In this document: positions 44,262 through 55,602 of the stretch, piece by piece
Numbering within the stretch: position 1 is the stretch's first letter
Layout: each line of letters starts with the position of its first letter
Assembly: GCA_033064195.1 (NCBI GenBank)
Contig: JARBJD010000047.1
Location: 124,001-188,000, forward strand
DNA length: 64,000 bases
Source: Blattamonas nauphoetae
Taxonomy: Eukaryota; Preaxostyla; Oxymonadida
Direction of reading: 5' to 3'
Notes under the pieces: generated by a model
The model's input: only the letters and a program-made list of their open reading frames with translations
What the model was told of the DNA's origin: nothing
Database searches by the model: none
Program-made: the position numbers and the translations under genes

Positions 44262-47200
44262 CTAATCATCATAATACACAACAAGAGAAGGATTTGTGAT
44301 TGGAGCCTCCGACACAAACTCCAAATCCGACAGATCATCCTCCTCCGGCGGCATCTTCCTTTCCTCCCCCGCTTTGAACAGAAGCCCACTCGGATACAGC
44401 GACGAATCGTCCTGTCCCTGCATCTGCATCTTCGGCTCGGCAAGCGCATTCGACGACGATCGGCGTCGGATCGGTTTTGGGAGAGGTTGAGGGGTCGGAG
44501 GCTTGGGCTTGCTTTGTGGGACAGGGGAGTTCTGGTTTGCGAAATGAAGTTGGGAGGATGTGGATGGTTGAGGCATCAATGCGGTCGGCTGGTTTTGCTG
44601 AGAGAGCTGGCTGTACGCGAGGGATGGTCTGTGTGACGATATAATGTTTTGTGGTTGTTGTGGTTGGGGATATTGTGAATAAAGAGATGTCTGCCACGAC
44701 GAGCCTGATTCGGACATCGGCGGGAGTGGTTGATAATATCCGAATTGGTAGGGCGACGATTGATATGAAGGGAATTGCGAAGAGGAGTGGAAGGAGGTCT
44801 GAGGAGAGGGTGCTTGTTGTTGGAAAGGGTAGTGGAGTCTTTGGGAGGGGTCGAATTGTGACGACGATGCGAAGGAGTTGGATTGGGGGAAATCTTGGGG
44901 TTGTTGAGCGATGGGGAAGAGGGGTTGGGTCTGAAATGAGAAAAACTCTGAATTGTCATCTGGGTGTTGTTGCTGTTGTTGGAGATTTGATGGCTGTGAC
45001 ATTTGTGGTTGCTTTGATTGATTTCGATCAGACAGTGAATGTGAACGAGGTCGTTGGAAAGAGAAGAATGGTTGAGGTTGTTGTGGTTGGGCGTGATTTG
45101 GGCGAGTTGCGATTGAAGCACGATGTGACGAGCGAGGGAGAAGATTGGGATGGACTTGAGTTGGCGGCTGTTGATCAAAAAAGAACGAAGACGACGACTG
45201 ATCCGCTTGTGTTGAGAACGATTCATTCGAAAACATGTCGACATCGTTCGGGAAGATGGATGGTTGTTGTGCAGAATCGGAGGAAGTGAAGAGCGATGTC
45301 CACTCTGGAGCTTTCGGTTGAGGTGTCGGAAACACGCTGGATGTTTGAGGTGGTGGAATCTGAGAATAGATGACTTGAGGTGACGAGGTGTTCTGGTTTG
45401 AAGTGATTGGACGAGTTGGTGTGTCCATCCCGCTGAGACCAAACCCAGCAAAGAAATTATCATAAGCATCAGACGGTGGGTGTGACGTTGGAGGGGGTGG
45501 CGGTGATGGTTGGAAGGATTGTTGGGCTGATCCAGGCGGTGTTCGTGAACTGGCTGCGAATGAGTGTGTGATTGAGCCGACTCGTGTGGGTGGGGGAGGT
45601 TCGAATGATGGTGAGGCTGACCCACAATACATGGGTGGTGGGGGTGGGGCTGGAGGAGAGGAGAACATTGGTGGAGGAAGAGCATTCGATGTCGGAGTGG
45701 CCATGGAGATAGACGGGGGAGAGTGAGGATGTGGGGGAGTGTTAAGATGCGGAGAAGAGATGACATCGGTTGCAGTGAGTTGGTTTGGTTGTGGCGATTG
45801 GAAAAACGATTCCAACGTCGCCAGATCATTCACAACGTCTTCTTCGATCGCCGCTCCCTTCTTTTTGGGTGGACTTTTTTTCATCTTCTTTCCATCCTTC
45901 GGCTCTTCCAGTTGCGCACCACTCCTCATCGAACTTTGAGGAGTCGAACCAAACACTTGGCCTCGACGAGAGGACACGTCAGCACGATTTGAAGACGAAG
46001 AAGATGCCATAGGTGGTGCGGCTGATGGTTGAGATTTCCTGAATTTTTGGTGTGATTCTGGAGATGAGGAGATTGCTGCGTGCAAATTTCTGGTTGGTGT
46101 CGTGGAGGGTTTAGAGAGTCTGCGAGACTGGTCATTCGTTTGTTGTCTTTCCCTCTTTTCTGTCTCCTTCTTCTTCTCCCCTTGAACAGCCCCAGCACCT
46201 CTCCCAACTGGTCGACTCGATTGTTCGGCCTTTGGCTCCGCCGCCTTTCTTCTGAACGGCGCTGTGATCTTCGAGAACATTCCCTTCAATCCACCCGCTA
46301 CTGAACTCGTCTCCTTCGTTGTCTTACTCACCTCAACCCCACTCTGCCCCCACGAGTCTATATTCTGAATCGGTGGCATGGAATAATCGTCCAGTCTTTG
46401 CGGAATCGGCGAGAGTTGGAAATCAAGATAAGGAGTTGGTGTGGTTGGTGAGGGAGATGAGGATGAACGCTGTCCGGATTTCTTCTTCGTTGATGCTCGT
46501 TGAACCGATTTTCGTTTGAGTTGAGTGTCATTTCGAACTGATGTTGGTTTTTCCGATTCTGAAATCCTTTTCTGTTGATGTGAAATGAAATGCACGCTTT
46601 GCTTCTCTCGTCTCTCCTTCCTGTGCACCCTGCTGGACTGCCTCTGTTCCGGTTCAACAACTTCCTGTTTCCTGTTTTGTTGTGTTCGAGTGTTCGCATC
46701 CTCTCTTCCTCTGCGGTGTCTCTTCCTTTGGCTTTCCACGTCAGACGTCATTGACGATGACAACTCACTCAACAATCGATCTACTTCCTCTCCAAACGCT
46801 CGTCTTCTCTTTCTCATCTTCTTCTCCTCTGTCCCACTGCTCGATTCTTTTTCTCGCAATTCTTTGAATCTGTTCATTTCGAGCAGAATATCAGAATAAC
46901 TTTTTCCTGTCGCTTGTCCCATCACATCAGGATCATCTCTCGTTGTTGATTGCCTACTCTCAACTTCACGCTCTTCAAACTGGTACATCGAATCCCGAAG
47001 AGCGGAGATCTCTGCGAGTACCAATTCTTCGTCGATTTCTTGTTGGACAAGCTCGTCGGCAGCACGTTTTCGTTCTTCTTCCTCTTTTTCACGAAGTTCT
47101 TCAGCTGCTCGTCTTTCTTCTTCTTCTCGACGCCGGCGCTCTCGTCGGAAGAGGACTTCTTGGCTTCGAATCTCGGTGTCGGCTTCTCTTCTCATTGAGG

Positions 47201-48989
47201 TGGATTCCATCTCTCTGTGTCGTTCGTACTCAGCCATTCTGTGTCTCTCCTCTTCTCTTTTCATTGATGGAGCTTCCCTCTCTCTGTTTCGTTCAGAGTC
47301 AGCCATTCTGCGTCTCTCCTCTTCTTTTCTCAATGAGGCAGATTCCATCTCTCTGCGTCGTTCGATCTCTTCCCTTCTGCGTCTCTCCTCTTCTTCCTGT
47401 TTCTTTCGAATCAATTCTTCATTCCTTTTCATCTCTTCCTCATCTCCATCCACTCTCTGACTTTCCGAGATGTTCCGAAGTGTTTGGAGAACTTTGTCCA
47501 ATTCGTTCAGCTGTGTTTGGACTTCATTCTTCTCCCTTTCCAGACCATCCGACGAGAAGAACAGCAAATCGTTGCTTCCCTCGCTTTCCGAGTCTTCACT
47601 GGCTTCAGGTTTCTGTTCTGATTTTTCGTGCTCAGATTGCAGGACGAAATTGCCTGCAGCATCTTCGTCATCGTTGTCCTGCCATCCTGAACTCAACTGA
47701 GATTCAGTACTTTCATCAATTGACTCAAATCTCCTTTGTTCTGTTTGGGTTTCTGAGGGAAATGCAACAACAGTTTCTGATCCGTGTCCAGTCAGCGTTG
47801 TGCGACTTTCCGAGCTCATTTCAATGACAGTCCCATCAATAAATGACTCCAATTGACTTTCCGCTGTTCGTTTGATGGTTTGAAGCGTGCTGTCGGAGGC
47901 GTTTCGTGGTTGGTCGCCTCCCGACCATAACACGGATCCTGTCGAATTATCAGAAATTTGGTTGGAGTAAGCGCGAGAGGATGAATGCTGGGTCAGTTTG
48001 GCGTGTCCCACGCTTAAATCTTGGGCGGTGATCACGCGCGGCGGTTTTTCGTTTGGTTTGTCGATTTTCTCTTCAGATAATGGCTGATTGGGGGTGGGTG
48101 AGAGAAATGAGCGCGGAGAAAGTTGTTTATGGCCCACTCGAAAAAGTAATGATTTGAGAAAGTGGTAATTCGGAGTGGATTCGAAGTCGAGGCCCTTTGT
48201 GTAATTCACAAATTCCACAAGTTCCATCGGACATTCCTTGCCAATTGCTTCCAACGCGAGTCCCATCTTTAGTCTTCCGATCTGCGAACTGATTTCGGTC
48301 CCCGTTTCCCATTCTGCGCGCATCCAGGGGAGGTCGTTTTGTTGAAGATACATTAAGCAGTAACCAAGGCTTTCCAAATCGTCTTTCCGACCTTGTTCGA
48401 ATCCCAAATGTGCGAAGAGAGGTGCATAGCGTGGAGTTCCCACAAGACCTTTGTTTGAGCGGAATGGGATGTGGACCCCAGTCTCCATGTCCATAAAATT
48501 CTTGCTCAGCCCGAAATCGATCAGAAATAGCTCATCTTTGTTCCCACGACGCCCAAAAACAAAATTTTCGGGTTTAATGTCGCGATGGAGAGACCCACAG
48601 CGGTGGAGACTTTCCAACCTGGTGATCGCTTGGATTCCAATCAGTGAGAGCATTTCGTTGTTAATTCGTCGCGATTCCTTGTTAAACCTTCCTTCAAGTG
48701 ACATACCAAGGAGGTCGAAGATCAGAAAGAAGAATCCTGATTGACTTCCAAAATAGGAAACTCTGGGAAACCCTGCCTCAGTTGAGAGTAACTTTAGATA
48801 TTCATATTCAAGTGGCAGGCGGCAGCTTTGGCCCTGTGGTTCAACTTTGCATGCATATTTGACATTTGTAACCCGGTCTGTCACGACATACACACGTCCA
48901 TATGAACCGCGACCGAGGAGAGCCGTTGGGTCCAAGTAGTAGCGATTGAAGAGAAATGTGGGAATATTCGAGAATATATTATTGATCAT
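44262..48989 (-). CDS. Casein kinase 1 with very long low-complexity tail
   Basis: Single open frame of 1,575 residues. Residues 15-290 are a CK1 domain: LLGRGSYGRVYVV, YACKVE, SLHRDIKPENFVF, LIDFGLSK, LVGTPRYAPLFAHLG and GRKDDLESLGYCLMYL are all CK1 marks. CK1 enzymes are about 300-450 residues as a rule, so the tail of about 1,250 residues is exceptional. It holds an acidic stretch, a Glu/Arg-rich coiled coil (about residues 500-700), a basic region, and a final third rich in Pro, Gln and Ser. Lack of introns is unusual next to its neighbours. Ends DD-TAG. The tail probably targets or clusters the kinase, by inference. Confidence 0.9.
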   Translation of the reverse strand: MINNIFSNIPTFLFNRYYLDPTALLGRGSYGRVYVVTDRVTNVKYACKVEPQGQSCRLPLEYEYLKLLSTEAGFPRVSYFGSQSGFFFLIFDLLGMSLEGRFNKESRRINNEMLSLIGIQAITRLESLHRCGSLHRDIKPENFVFGRRGNKDELFLIDFGLSKNFMDMETGVHIPFRSNKGLVGTPRYAPLFAHLGFEQGRKDDLESLGYCLMYLQQNDLPWMRAEWETGTEISSQIGRLKMGLALEAIGKECPMELVEFVNYTKGLDFESTPNYHFLKSLLFRVGHKQLSPRSFLSPTPNQPLSEEKIDKPNEKPPRVITAQDLSVGHAKLTQHSSSRAYSNQISDNSTGSVLWSGGDQPRNASDSTLQTIKRTAESQLESFIDGTVIEMSSESRTTLTGHGSETVVAFPSETQTEQRRFESIDESTESQLSSGWQDNDDEDAAGNFVLQSEHEKSEQKPEASEDSESEGSNDLLFFSSDGLEREKNEVQTQLNELDKVLQTLRNISESQRVDGDEEEMKRNEELIRKKQEEEERRRREEIERRREMESASLRKEEERRRMADSERNREREAPSMKREEERHRMAEYERHREMESTSMRREADTEIRSQEVLFRRERRRREEEERRAAEELREKEEEERKRAADELVQQEIDEELVLAEISALRDSMYQFEEREVESRQSTTRDDPDVMGQATGKSYSDILLEMNRFKELREKESSSGTEEKKMRKRRRAFGEEVDRLLSELSSSMTSDVESQRKRHRRGREDANTRTQQNRKQEVVEPEQRQSSRVHRKERREKQSVHFISHQQKRISESEKPTSVRNDTQLKRKSVQRASTKKKSGQRSSSSPSPTTPTPYLDFQLSPIPQRLDDYSMPPIQNIDSWGQSGVEVSKTTKETSSVAGGLKGMFSKITAPFRRKAAEPKAEQSSRPVGRGAGAVQGEKKKETEKRERQQTNDQSRRLSKPSTTPTRNLHAAISSSPESHQKFRKSQPSAAPPMASSSSSNRADVSSRRGQVFGSTPQSSMRSGAQLEEPKDGKKMKKSPPKKKGAAIEEDVVNDLATLESFFQSPQPNQLTATDVISSPHLNTPPHPHSPPSISMATPTSNALPPPMFSSPPAPPPPPMYCGSASPSFEPPPPTRVGSITHSFAASSRTPPGSAQQSFQPSPPPPPTSHPPSDAYDNFFAGFGLSGMDTPTRPITSNQNTSSPQVIYSQIPPPQTSSVFPTPQPKAPEWTSLFTSSDSAQQPSIFPNDVDMFSNESFSTQADQSSSSFFFDQQPPTQVHPNLLPRSSHRASIATRPNHAQPQQPQPFFSFQRPRSHSLSDRNQSKQPQMSQPSNLQQQQQHPDDNSEFFSFQTQPLFPIAQQPQDFPQSNSFASSSQFDPSQRLHYPFQQQAPSPQTSFHSSSQFPSYQSSPYQFGYYQPLPPMSESGSSWQTSLYSQYPQPQQPQNIISSHRPSLAYSQLSQQNQPTALMPQPSTSSQLHFANQNSPVPQSKPKPPTPQPLPKPIRRRSSSNALAEPKMQMQGQDDSSLYPSGLLFKAGEERKMPPEEDDLSDLEFVSEAPITNPSLVVYYDD

Positions 48990-50612
48990 CGGAGATTATT
49001 TCGACACTCGACTGTTCAGCTCGGAGATAAAGTTCCTCTAAAAATAATAATGGGAGTTTGACAGATCTCAAGATAGACGAGTGAATCGGCTTTCATCACC
49101 GAGACAGCGAAATGTATCGAAACAAGAGAGAACAGGATGTCGATATTGAAGTGAATGAGACCAAAAAAAGGAATACAGTGCGGAAGATTAAACTGCAACG
49201 CCCACATGAGAAAGCTAGGGAGACCATACTGTGTTTATTTTCTTCCTTGGAGAGTTGGTAAGTGCTCCTTTAGACGCTCGCTGTCAAAACAGCCTGGTTG
49301 GTCTGTGAGGACCCAAAATGACCACTTGGGGTGAGATCGGATCTCAGTCGGATAAACTCGTTTTTATTGCTCAATTCGACTTACGCAAACAATTTCGGTA
49401 AGAATACAGATAAAAGTAAAATAAATGTCGAAATGGAGAGATAAACTGAGAAAAGGGGGAAAAGTTAAAAGTGAGAATCCACAATGGCATTATCCTTTTG
49501 AATGGATTAAAAAGAAGAAACGGACAAATGTAAATTGGTATCTTTCTCACATATCTCGCTATTTTGTCCCTTCTTTCGAGTTTAAGAGTGTGAAACAGTC
49601 GCTGTATTTTTGAAGTTGCCTTTTCTGCTTTCAAAACGGAGTTTGACAATTGAATGACAGAATAATCTCAGACAAGGTATGCTTGAGTCAGGATTCGGAG
49701 CTGAAAGGTCAATTGACTCGAACATCGAAAGATCCTGTTTTTTCCTGTTCGCACAGAAAACTCTTCTGTGACGTCCGGGGTGATCCTCAAAATTATCTGA
49801 TTCGACTGTGAGACATATTTCCGACAGAAATAGTTTCGAGATGTGTCAAAGCAGGAACAATTTCAGCTATAGTTGAGAGAGAGAAAGAAAGCAGGGCAAG
49901 AGAAAGGTGAGAGGAAAACATTCAGTACAAAAGTGATGAGAAAAAGTGAGGACACACCATGAAAACGTGGAGTTTTGTTTGGTTCCATCGAAAAGCAACT
50001 TGATGGGAACTGTCGGCATGAGTCGTGTTCACTTCAGCTTGACTGCTATTCTTGTCTGGTGAGAGAGAAATTCTGAGAATAGCAGGATTGTTGTCAGATG
50101 TTCAAAATAAAGATGAACACAAAAACAATAAACACCTTGAATTGGCTGAACAGTAACAATTGTCGAATCTGGCTGAATAGCTTGTCTGATTGTGGAAGAA
50201 ATTTGAAAAACAGTTTGAAAGAGTGTATTAAGTCAAACTGTGAAAGGAAGAGCGACTGGACGCGATTGGAGGAGAATGATTGGAAGATCAAACCATGTTG
50301 TTTCTTTTTCTCGTCACGTCAACAAGATTGTTTCTCAGCGTTTATTTTCTGAAACGATCATATGGATAAAAATCGTGAAATGGAGGCAAAATGGAAAAAG
50401 GACGCTTCTGTCAGCGTTGCAGTTTTGCCTTCCCCACTGTATCTTCCACCAGTGTCCAGTTCACAATCCCGAGGAAAGAAACGATAATCTGCTCAGATAA
50501 AGCCAAGACGGGAAAGAATATTGCATCAAAAGTGTGAAAACTCGTGGAAAAGGGCGATGAAATTCCAGAGAAAAGCCTCACATCGAGCGTGAGAAGTGAT
50601 AGAAGAAGTCGG
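48990..50612. other. Spacer, 1.6 kb without a gene
   Basis: AT-rich. Only short frames, none with a motif. It separates the CK1 start from the end of the next minus-strand SPRY gene and must hold the CK1 promoter. Confidence 0.5.
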
Positions 50613-51395
50613 TCACCATCTGATTTCTCTCATTCTGTCTGAGATTGGTGTTGGATGGGAGAGGCGAGAAATGTTGTCAATTCGGAAGGATGTTCCTTGA
50701 TACTTGACAGAAAACTGAAAATCGAGAGAAATGAGAGAAGAAAGAATCAGACTCCAATTCGCACAGATGAAGGGATTCCTGACATGTAACATTCTCCAGC
50801 CTTGCCGTTCACAAAGAATTGCAGTGTTCGAGGTGTTGAGTCAAGATCAACTTCCATTCTAACATTATCACCTTCTTTCAGCCAAGAGTGGCAATTATGG
50901 ACTGTATGGGATGATGGAGTGTTGTTGTAGAGATTACAATTTGAGCCGAGACCGACAGAGTCTGAGAAGATGAGAAGAGAGAAAAACAGACTGTTGACAT
51001 TGAATCCAAGTTCTTCACCAACTTTGGGAATTGGATAGTTTGAGTCCATTAGACCAAAATACACATCTCTCCAAATATCTTTCGACGATGAAAGAGTGTT
51101 TAGGCACACCTGGAAGCGAGAGAAGTGTGATCGTGATTGAGATAATTCCAGAAGTGAATGGATCGGAAAGAAGGAGAGAGCTCCAAGTAGAACCACCATA
51201 GTTCTCCGTACCAAACTCTGTTCGGGTGACAGTGCTGCGGTTGATGGAAAAATGCAACTGATTTGTGAAATCGAACGATGGAAGCGTTGAAAGAGGATGA
51301 GGAGGTCGGTTCAGCAGAGATGCAGAAGAAGACAGTGAGTTTGTTTGGTCCTCGGTTTGGTTGGAGTCTTTATCTTGGTAAATGAGAGATGTCAT
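50613..51395 (-). CDS. SPRY gene, twin of the one at 43-44 kb
   Basis: Exons 51395-51110, 51078-50753 and 50714-50613 (286, 326 and 102 bases) give 237 residues; introns 31 and 38 bases. Blocks: FTNQLHFSINRSTVTRTEFG, LLSDPFTSGIISITITLLSL, FGLMDSNYPIPKVGEELG, VRMEVDLDSTPRTLQFFVNG, TSFRIDNISRLSHPTPIS; ends IRW-TGA. In the twin, translation can begin five codons earlier, but here that codon string contains a TAG, so the start is the Met of MTSLIYQDK. Confidence 0.78.
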
Positions 51396-51685
51396 CTAGA
51401 CTATGCCCATAACCGAAAACACAGGGGGAGGTCAGACAATTTGGTGAAAAGACAAATTATGGAGGCAAGAGAACATTGAATGGATACGAGTGAATTTGAA
51501 AAACAAGAAACGCATTCAAGAGCGCTATTCTGGACAGGTTGTGGCGTTGCTCAGTTTCCATTCCAAATATATCGTTCTGTGTCGGAGTCTCTTCTGGGTC
51601 GATTGCTGTGAGGGTGCTCAACCAGATGAAAAGGACAGAACTGCGGACAACACGAGATCACGACCAAACCAGCCTTCGCTCGCGT

Positions 51686-52672
51686 TCATCTGTTCGGAGC
51701 ATTCATTCCCAACAATCTGCTCATTTTGTGGGAATCGTCCAAAATCAGACGCGCGGTTCCTCTGCTCGTCTCGTCGATCTGGTTGCAGCATCGCCGTTCC
51801 ACGATTTCTTGAAAGCCTTCCGAGAACAGGCCGACCAGCTCTGCCTTCATCTCCTTCTTCGCATCGACCCCATTTTCGGTCCAAAAACGCGTGAGTTGAC
51901 AGACAACGTCCAAAAAGTGTCCATTCGTGATGTCGTTCACACAAGTTGGCAGTGACCCAGTAATCGTCGTGGCGAGCGGCAGAGAGAGAACGAAATCCAG
52001 CGCAGGTCGATGATATCCACCGATCCGGACGAGCTGATGAAGGACAACCACGAAAGTGGAACACTGCGGGGCAATCGCAAGCGAGGTGTGGTGTGTGCAC
52101 AGATGGAAGAGGTATCCTTCCGAGGCACCCACAACTTCCTCAAACACTGCTTCACGAACCTCCAGCTGCTCCGAAGGTTCGTCGAACTCCAGTCTGTCCA
52201 GCCCTGAAGGCGTCGACAGCCAGAGCAGGTGATACACGATGTCCATCAAGCACAGATGGATGTCGTCCGCTTCCGGGAAAGTCAGTGTCGTCGGTTTGAG
52301 AGCTGACATCATGTTTGAGACGAGTCCGTGATCGACGAGGGCCAGTTTCTGAAGAGGAGAGCACGCGACGACGAGGCTTCGCAGGAACTCCATCGACGCA
52401 GTCACAAGTTGTTGATTCGGCAACGAAAGAAGAATCTTGACTGATTCCACAAATTGTGGGACGTGTCTCCTTGAAGGCATGAAACCAACCCAAACGTGAA
52501 AACCCGCTTCTTCGTCGTCCTTGACCACTATTTCGTTCAGAAACTTCACAGCCTTCATTTCTAACGAGCTATCATACAGATCGGGATCTTTTGCCATGGT
52601 TACAAGTGATTGGAATAGTGCAGCTTTTTCATCAATCGAATCGAGGCTGTTTTCTGACCAATTAAGGAATGT
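51686..52672 (-). CDS. Helical lineage-specific family, distant member
   Basis: The frame from Met 52,597 to TGA at 51,686 gives 303 residues. Family-like sequence continues upstream in frame to about 52,672 (FSTFLNWSENSLDSIDEKAA) but no ATG precedes it before a TGA, so either the first exon is elsewhere or the Met at 52,597 is used. Blocks such as FLNEIVVKDD, SVKILLSLPNQQLVTASMEF and HRPALDFVLSLPL match the pattern of the array at 9.2-12.4 kb only loosely. It resembles the FLNW...DEKA family that I recall as very large in Blattamonas. Function unknown. Confidence 0.6.
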   Translation of the reverse strand, partial: TFLNWSENSLDSIDEKAALFQSLVTMAKDPDLYDSSLEMKAVKFLNEIVVKDDEEAGFHVWVGFMPSRRHVPQFVESVKILLSLPNQQLVTASMEFLRSLVVACSPLQKLALVDHGLVSNMMSALKPTTLTFPEADDIHLCLMDIVYHLLWLSTPSGLDRLEFDEPSEQLEVREAVFEEVVGASEGYLFHLCTHHTSLAIAPQCSTFVVVLHQLVRIGGYHRPALDFVLSLPLATTITGSLPTCVNDITNGHFLDVVCQLTRFWTENGVDAKKEMKAELVGLFSEGFQEIVERRCCNQIDETSRGTARLILDDSHKMSRLLGMNAPNR

Positions 52673-52952
52673 TGAGAAACGTGATAGGAAAGAATGACAT
52701 GCCAGAATCAGTATTTGGATTTGAAATGGTTTGACTTGTCAGTCGAGCATGCATTGACGAAGAGTTGTTCCATAAGGACTCATTATGGGATATCTGGAAT
52801 CTCGATTTGATAGCATTTTCACTTTGACCCTAGGATTTAATAAATCACTACAACAATTTGAAGTGTGTTTCTCCAACCCAAGTCTTTCCAGCAAACTAGA
52901 CTTGGGTCAGATCAAAATTTGACGTCGAAATATTCAGATTTCTCCACGATTA

Positions 52953-53700
52953 ATGGATATTGGTCTTACCATATCCAGCTACTGTTCAACGTCATCAACG
53001 AGGCCACATCGTCCAACCCCTCTCCTTACCCTTCCTCCTCAAACATTCACCAATACCTCGCATTTCTCCGTCGTACACACCACTGTGGCCCGCACAGGGT
53101 TTGGTACAGATGACAATGGATCTTCTTGTTGGAGTTCTGCTCTTCTTTCCAACCCATTCACATCTGGAATCGTCTCAATTACAATCACGATTCTATCGTT
53201 TCCATGGATGCACAATTTCTCCATCATCATTTTCAGCCATATATACGAGTATCCGTTTTGGTTTGATGGACTCCAACAACCCCTTTCCTGCAATTGGTGA
53301 GGAACTTGGATCTCATGTCCAAAGTCTGTTTTTCTCGCTTCTCATCTTCTCAGACTCTGTCGGTCTCAACAAATTTGGTGATCTCGACCACAACACTCCA
53401 TCAGAGACTTCAGGTCGATATTACCACTCTGAACTGAAAGAATGTGATTGTGTTCGAATGGACGTTGATCTCGACTCGACACCTCGTACAGTGCAGTTCT
53501 TTGTGAACGGCGAGGCTGTTCAGTGGTATGTGTCAGGATTCCCTTCATCAGTGCGAATTGGAGTCTGATTCTCTCTTCTCTCATTTTCTCTTTTTCAGTT
53601 TTCTGTCCGTGGAGAAGGACGATCGTTCCGAATTGACAACATTACTCGCCTCTCCCGACCAACTCCCATCTCAGAGGGAATTAACGAAGTGAAATGGTGA
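52953..53700 (+). CDS. SPRY gene with an abnormal first intron
   Basis: Exon 1 from the Met at 52,953 carries FTNTSHFSVVHTTVARTGFG and SNPFTSGIVSITITILSF. Exons 2 (53237-53562, 326 bases) and 3 (53599-53700, 102 bases) are normal and intact, ending VKW-TGA. The first intron ends in a good TTTTCAG at 53,236, but the expected GT donor is absent: the site reads CCATGGATGCAC and no GT lies in the interval. Reading through it hits a stop after 35 codons. Either a rare donor is used or the gene is dead. Confidence 0.6.
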
Positions 53701-53839
53701 TCACTCTCGACTTGAGGTCTATTGGAATTGCCTCGTCGTTCATCTCTCCCCAAAATGAAGGAAATGTTGTGTATAGGACTTAGACAGTGTCCCTTTTCGA
53801 GATCCTTTTTGTTCAGAATCGTGTTATGTCAAAGCGTCA

Positions 53840-54394
53840 TTGCATAACCCTGCCAGACCGCCATCTCGCCTTGCCCCAATTTCGCCATCACTGTCACCCC
53901 AACCGAGTCGCCATTCGACGCAGATGGCTGTCCTGGCTTCCTCGGAGGACCAGAGCCCAGCTGCGTCGTTTGATCAGCCGCATTTGTCGATTGAGGCTGA
54001 GCCTGATGGGGCGGTTGATCCGACCGATCAAAAACCGTTGAAAAAGAACCGCAGCTCAAAAAGATTGTCTCTGCCGCCCGTTCATCAGACTAATCAGCCA
54101 CTTGCGGTTCCGCTGCCGACACTGCACATATCGCCGCGTCTTCCCTCGGCAACACTCCATCCACAGTATTCCCTCTCCTCCACTGTCCCCCTTCCGCTCA
54201 CTCAAATCTCCCCACACCCGCAGTCTCGCTTTTCCCTCTCTGCCACGGCTGGCCAGTCTTCAACGACTTCCCCAACATCATTTCTTCTGCCGGCTTCGCT
54301 CTCGCCAATGAACATTGCGTGTGATGACGATGTTGTGTCTGGGGCTCAGGGACGCCGATTGGTTGTGTCTCCCAAGCGGGCTCGACATGGCTAG
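53840..54394 (+). CDS. Proline/serine-rich disordered protein, uncertain
   Basis: An open frame, with the first ATG at 53,924, giving about 156 residues (MAVLASSEDQ to KRARHG). Composition is Pro-, Ser- and Leu-rich with basic ends and no domain. A possible short upstream exon from the ATG near 53,826 is in another frame. It could be a real disordered protein or chance in a C-rich stretch. Confidence 0.4.
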   Translation: MHNPARPPSRLAPISPSLSPQPSRHSTQMAVLASSEDQSPAASFDQPHLSIEAEPDGAVDPTDQKPLKKNRSSKRLSLPPVHQTNQPLAVPLPTLHISPRLPSATLHPQYSLSSTVPLPLTQISPHPQSRFSLSATAGQSSTTSPTSFLLPASLSPMNIACDDDVVSGAQGRRLVVSPKRARHG

Positions 54395-54709
54395 GATGGG
54401 GGAGTTGACGATGGTTGAACAGACTCTTGACACCTTTATAGGATTTATCTTCGTTGTTATGTTGATTTGTTATATTTTTCCCGCTAAGGTGATGATTTAG
54501 AAATATTATCTTCTTTCATTTCAAGATGAATCTTCATTCAATCAAGGAATCATCGAAAGATTCGCGACCAGTCAGTGCAAAGCTGAAATGAGCACAAAAC
54601 AGAACGTTGGGACAAGTTGAAGTGTTGAGAGAACAACAAGAACAATTTGTGCCTTCGTCCTTCAGATTAGAGGCGGAGAGAGGATGGATGAAGGGTGGTG
54701 GAAACGTAT

Positions 54710-55503
54710 TCACCATTTCCCCTCCCTCATCACTTTTGAGATTGGTGTTGGTTGGGATAGACGAGAAATGTTGTCGATACGGAATGATGTTCCTTCTCCA
54801 TAGAGAGAGAACTGAAAAAGATAAAAAGATGAGTGAAAAGAGAATCAGACGCCGATTCGCACAGATGAAGGGATTCCTGACACGCAACATTCCCCAGCCT
54901 CGCCATTCACAAAGAATTGCACAGTTCGAGGGGTTGAGTCAAGATCAACTTCCATTCGAACACTATCGCCTTCTTTCAGAATGTGAGTGCAACCTTTAAC
55001 TGAATGGGATGATGGAGTGTTGAAGAAGAGAGAACCATGTCTGCTGAGACTCACAGAGTCTGAGAAGATGATAATCGAGAAAAATAGACTTTTGACTCCA
55101 TATCCTAGTGCTTCACCAATTTCAGGAATCGGAGATGTGGAGTCCATCAAACCAGAATTAAAACTTCGATCTGATTCAACAATGAGGAGGAATCAAGCAA
55201 ACCTGAAATCGAGAGAATCGTGATTGTGACCGATGCTATTCCAGAAGTGAATGGGTTGGAAAGAAGAATGGAGCTCCAATTACAATACCCATCGTTATCC
55301 ATACAAAGATCTGGTTTTGTGATAGTTGAGTGTTCGACAAAAAAATGCGATGGATCTGCGAAATCCATTGGTGGGAGGGTTTGGAGAGGAGAAGGGCGAT
55401 TGATCAACAGATGTTGAGGAGAAAATGGTGAGTCCATGAGACGAACGGTTGAGTGATGATTGTTGCGAGTTAGGTGGAGTGAAAACAGGCCGATCCAACC
55501 CAT
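54710..55503 (-). CDS. SPRY gene
   Basis: Exons 55503-55203, 55170-54851 and 54811-54710 (301, 320 and 102 bases; introns 32 and 39) give 240 residues. Blocks: FADPSHFFVEHSTITKP, LLSNPFTSGIASVTITIL, GLMDSTSPIPEIGEALGYG, VRMEVDLDSTPRTVQFFVNG, TSFRIDNISRLSQPTPIS; ends GKW-TGA. The first ATG in frame (MGWIGLFSLHL) is preceded by a TAG, which fixes the start unless an exon lies upstream. Its 3' flank matches that of the SPRY gene at 27.9 kb. Confidence 0.75.
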
Positions 55504-55602
55504 CACACTCACTATTTTGCACAGGAGAGCGAGAGGTGAATGCCATCATGTGAGAAGAATCTTCGAGAGACAATATGTGAAATGCCAAATAAAGAAACAA
55601 TT

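Noticed and set aside
44576-45829. 417-codon alternative minus-strand frame in the CK1 tail
   Set aside because: Low-complexity shadow of the main frame; no start context or domain.
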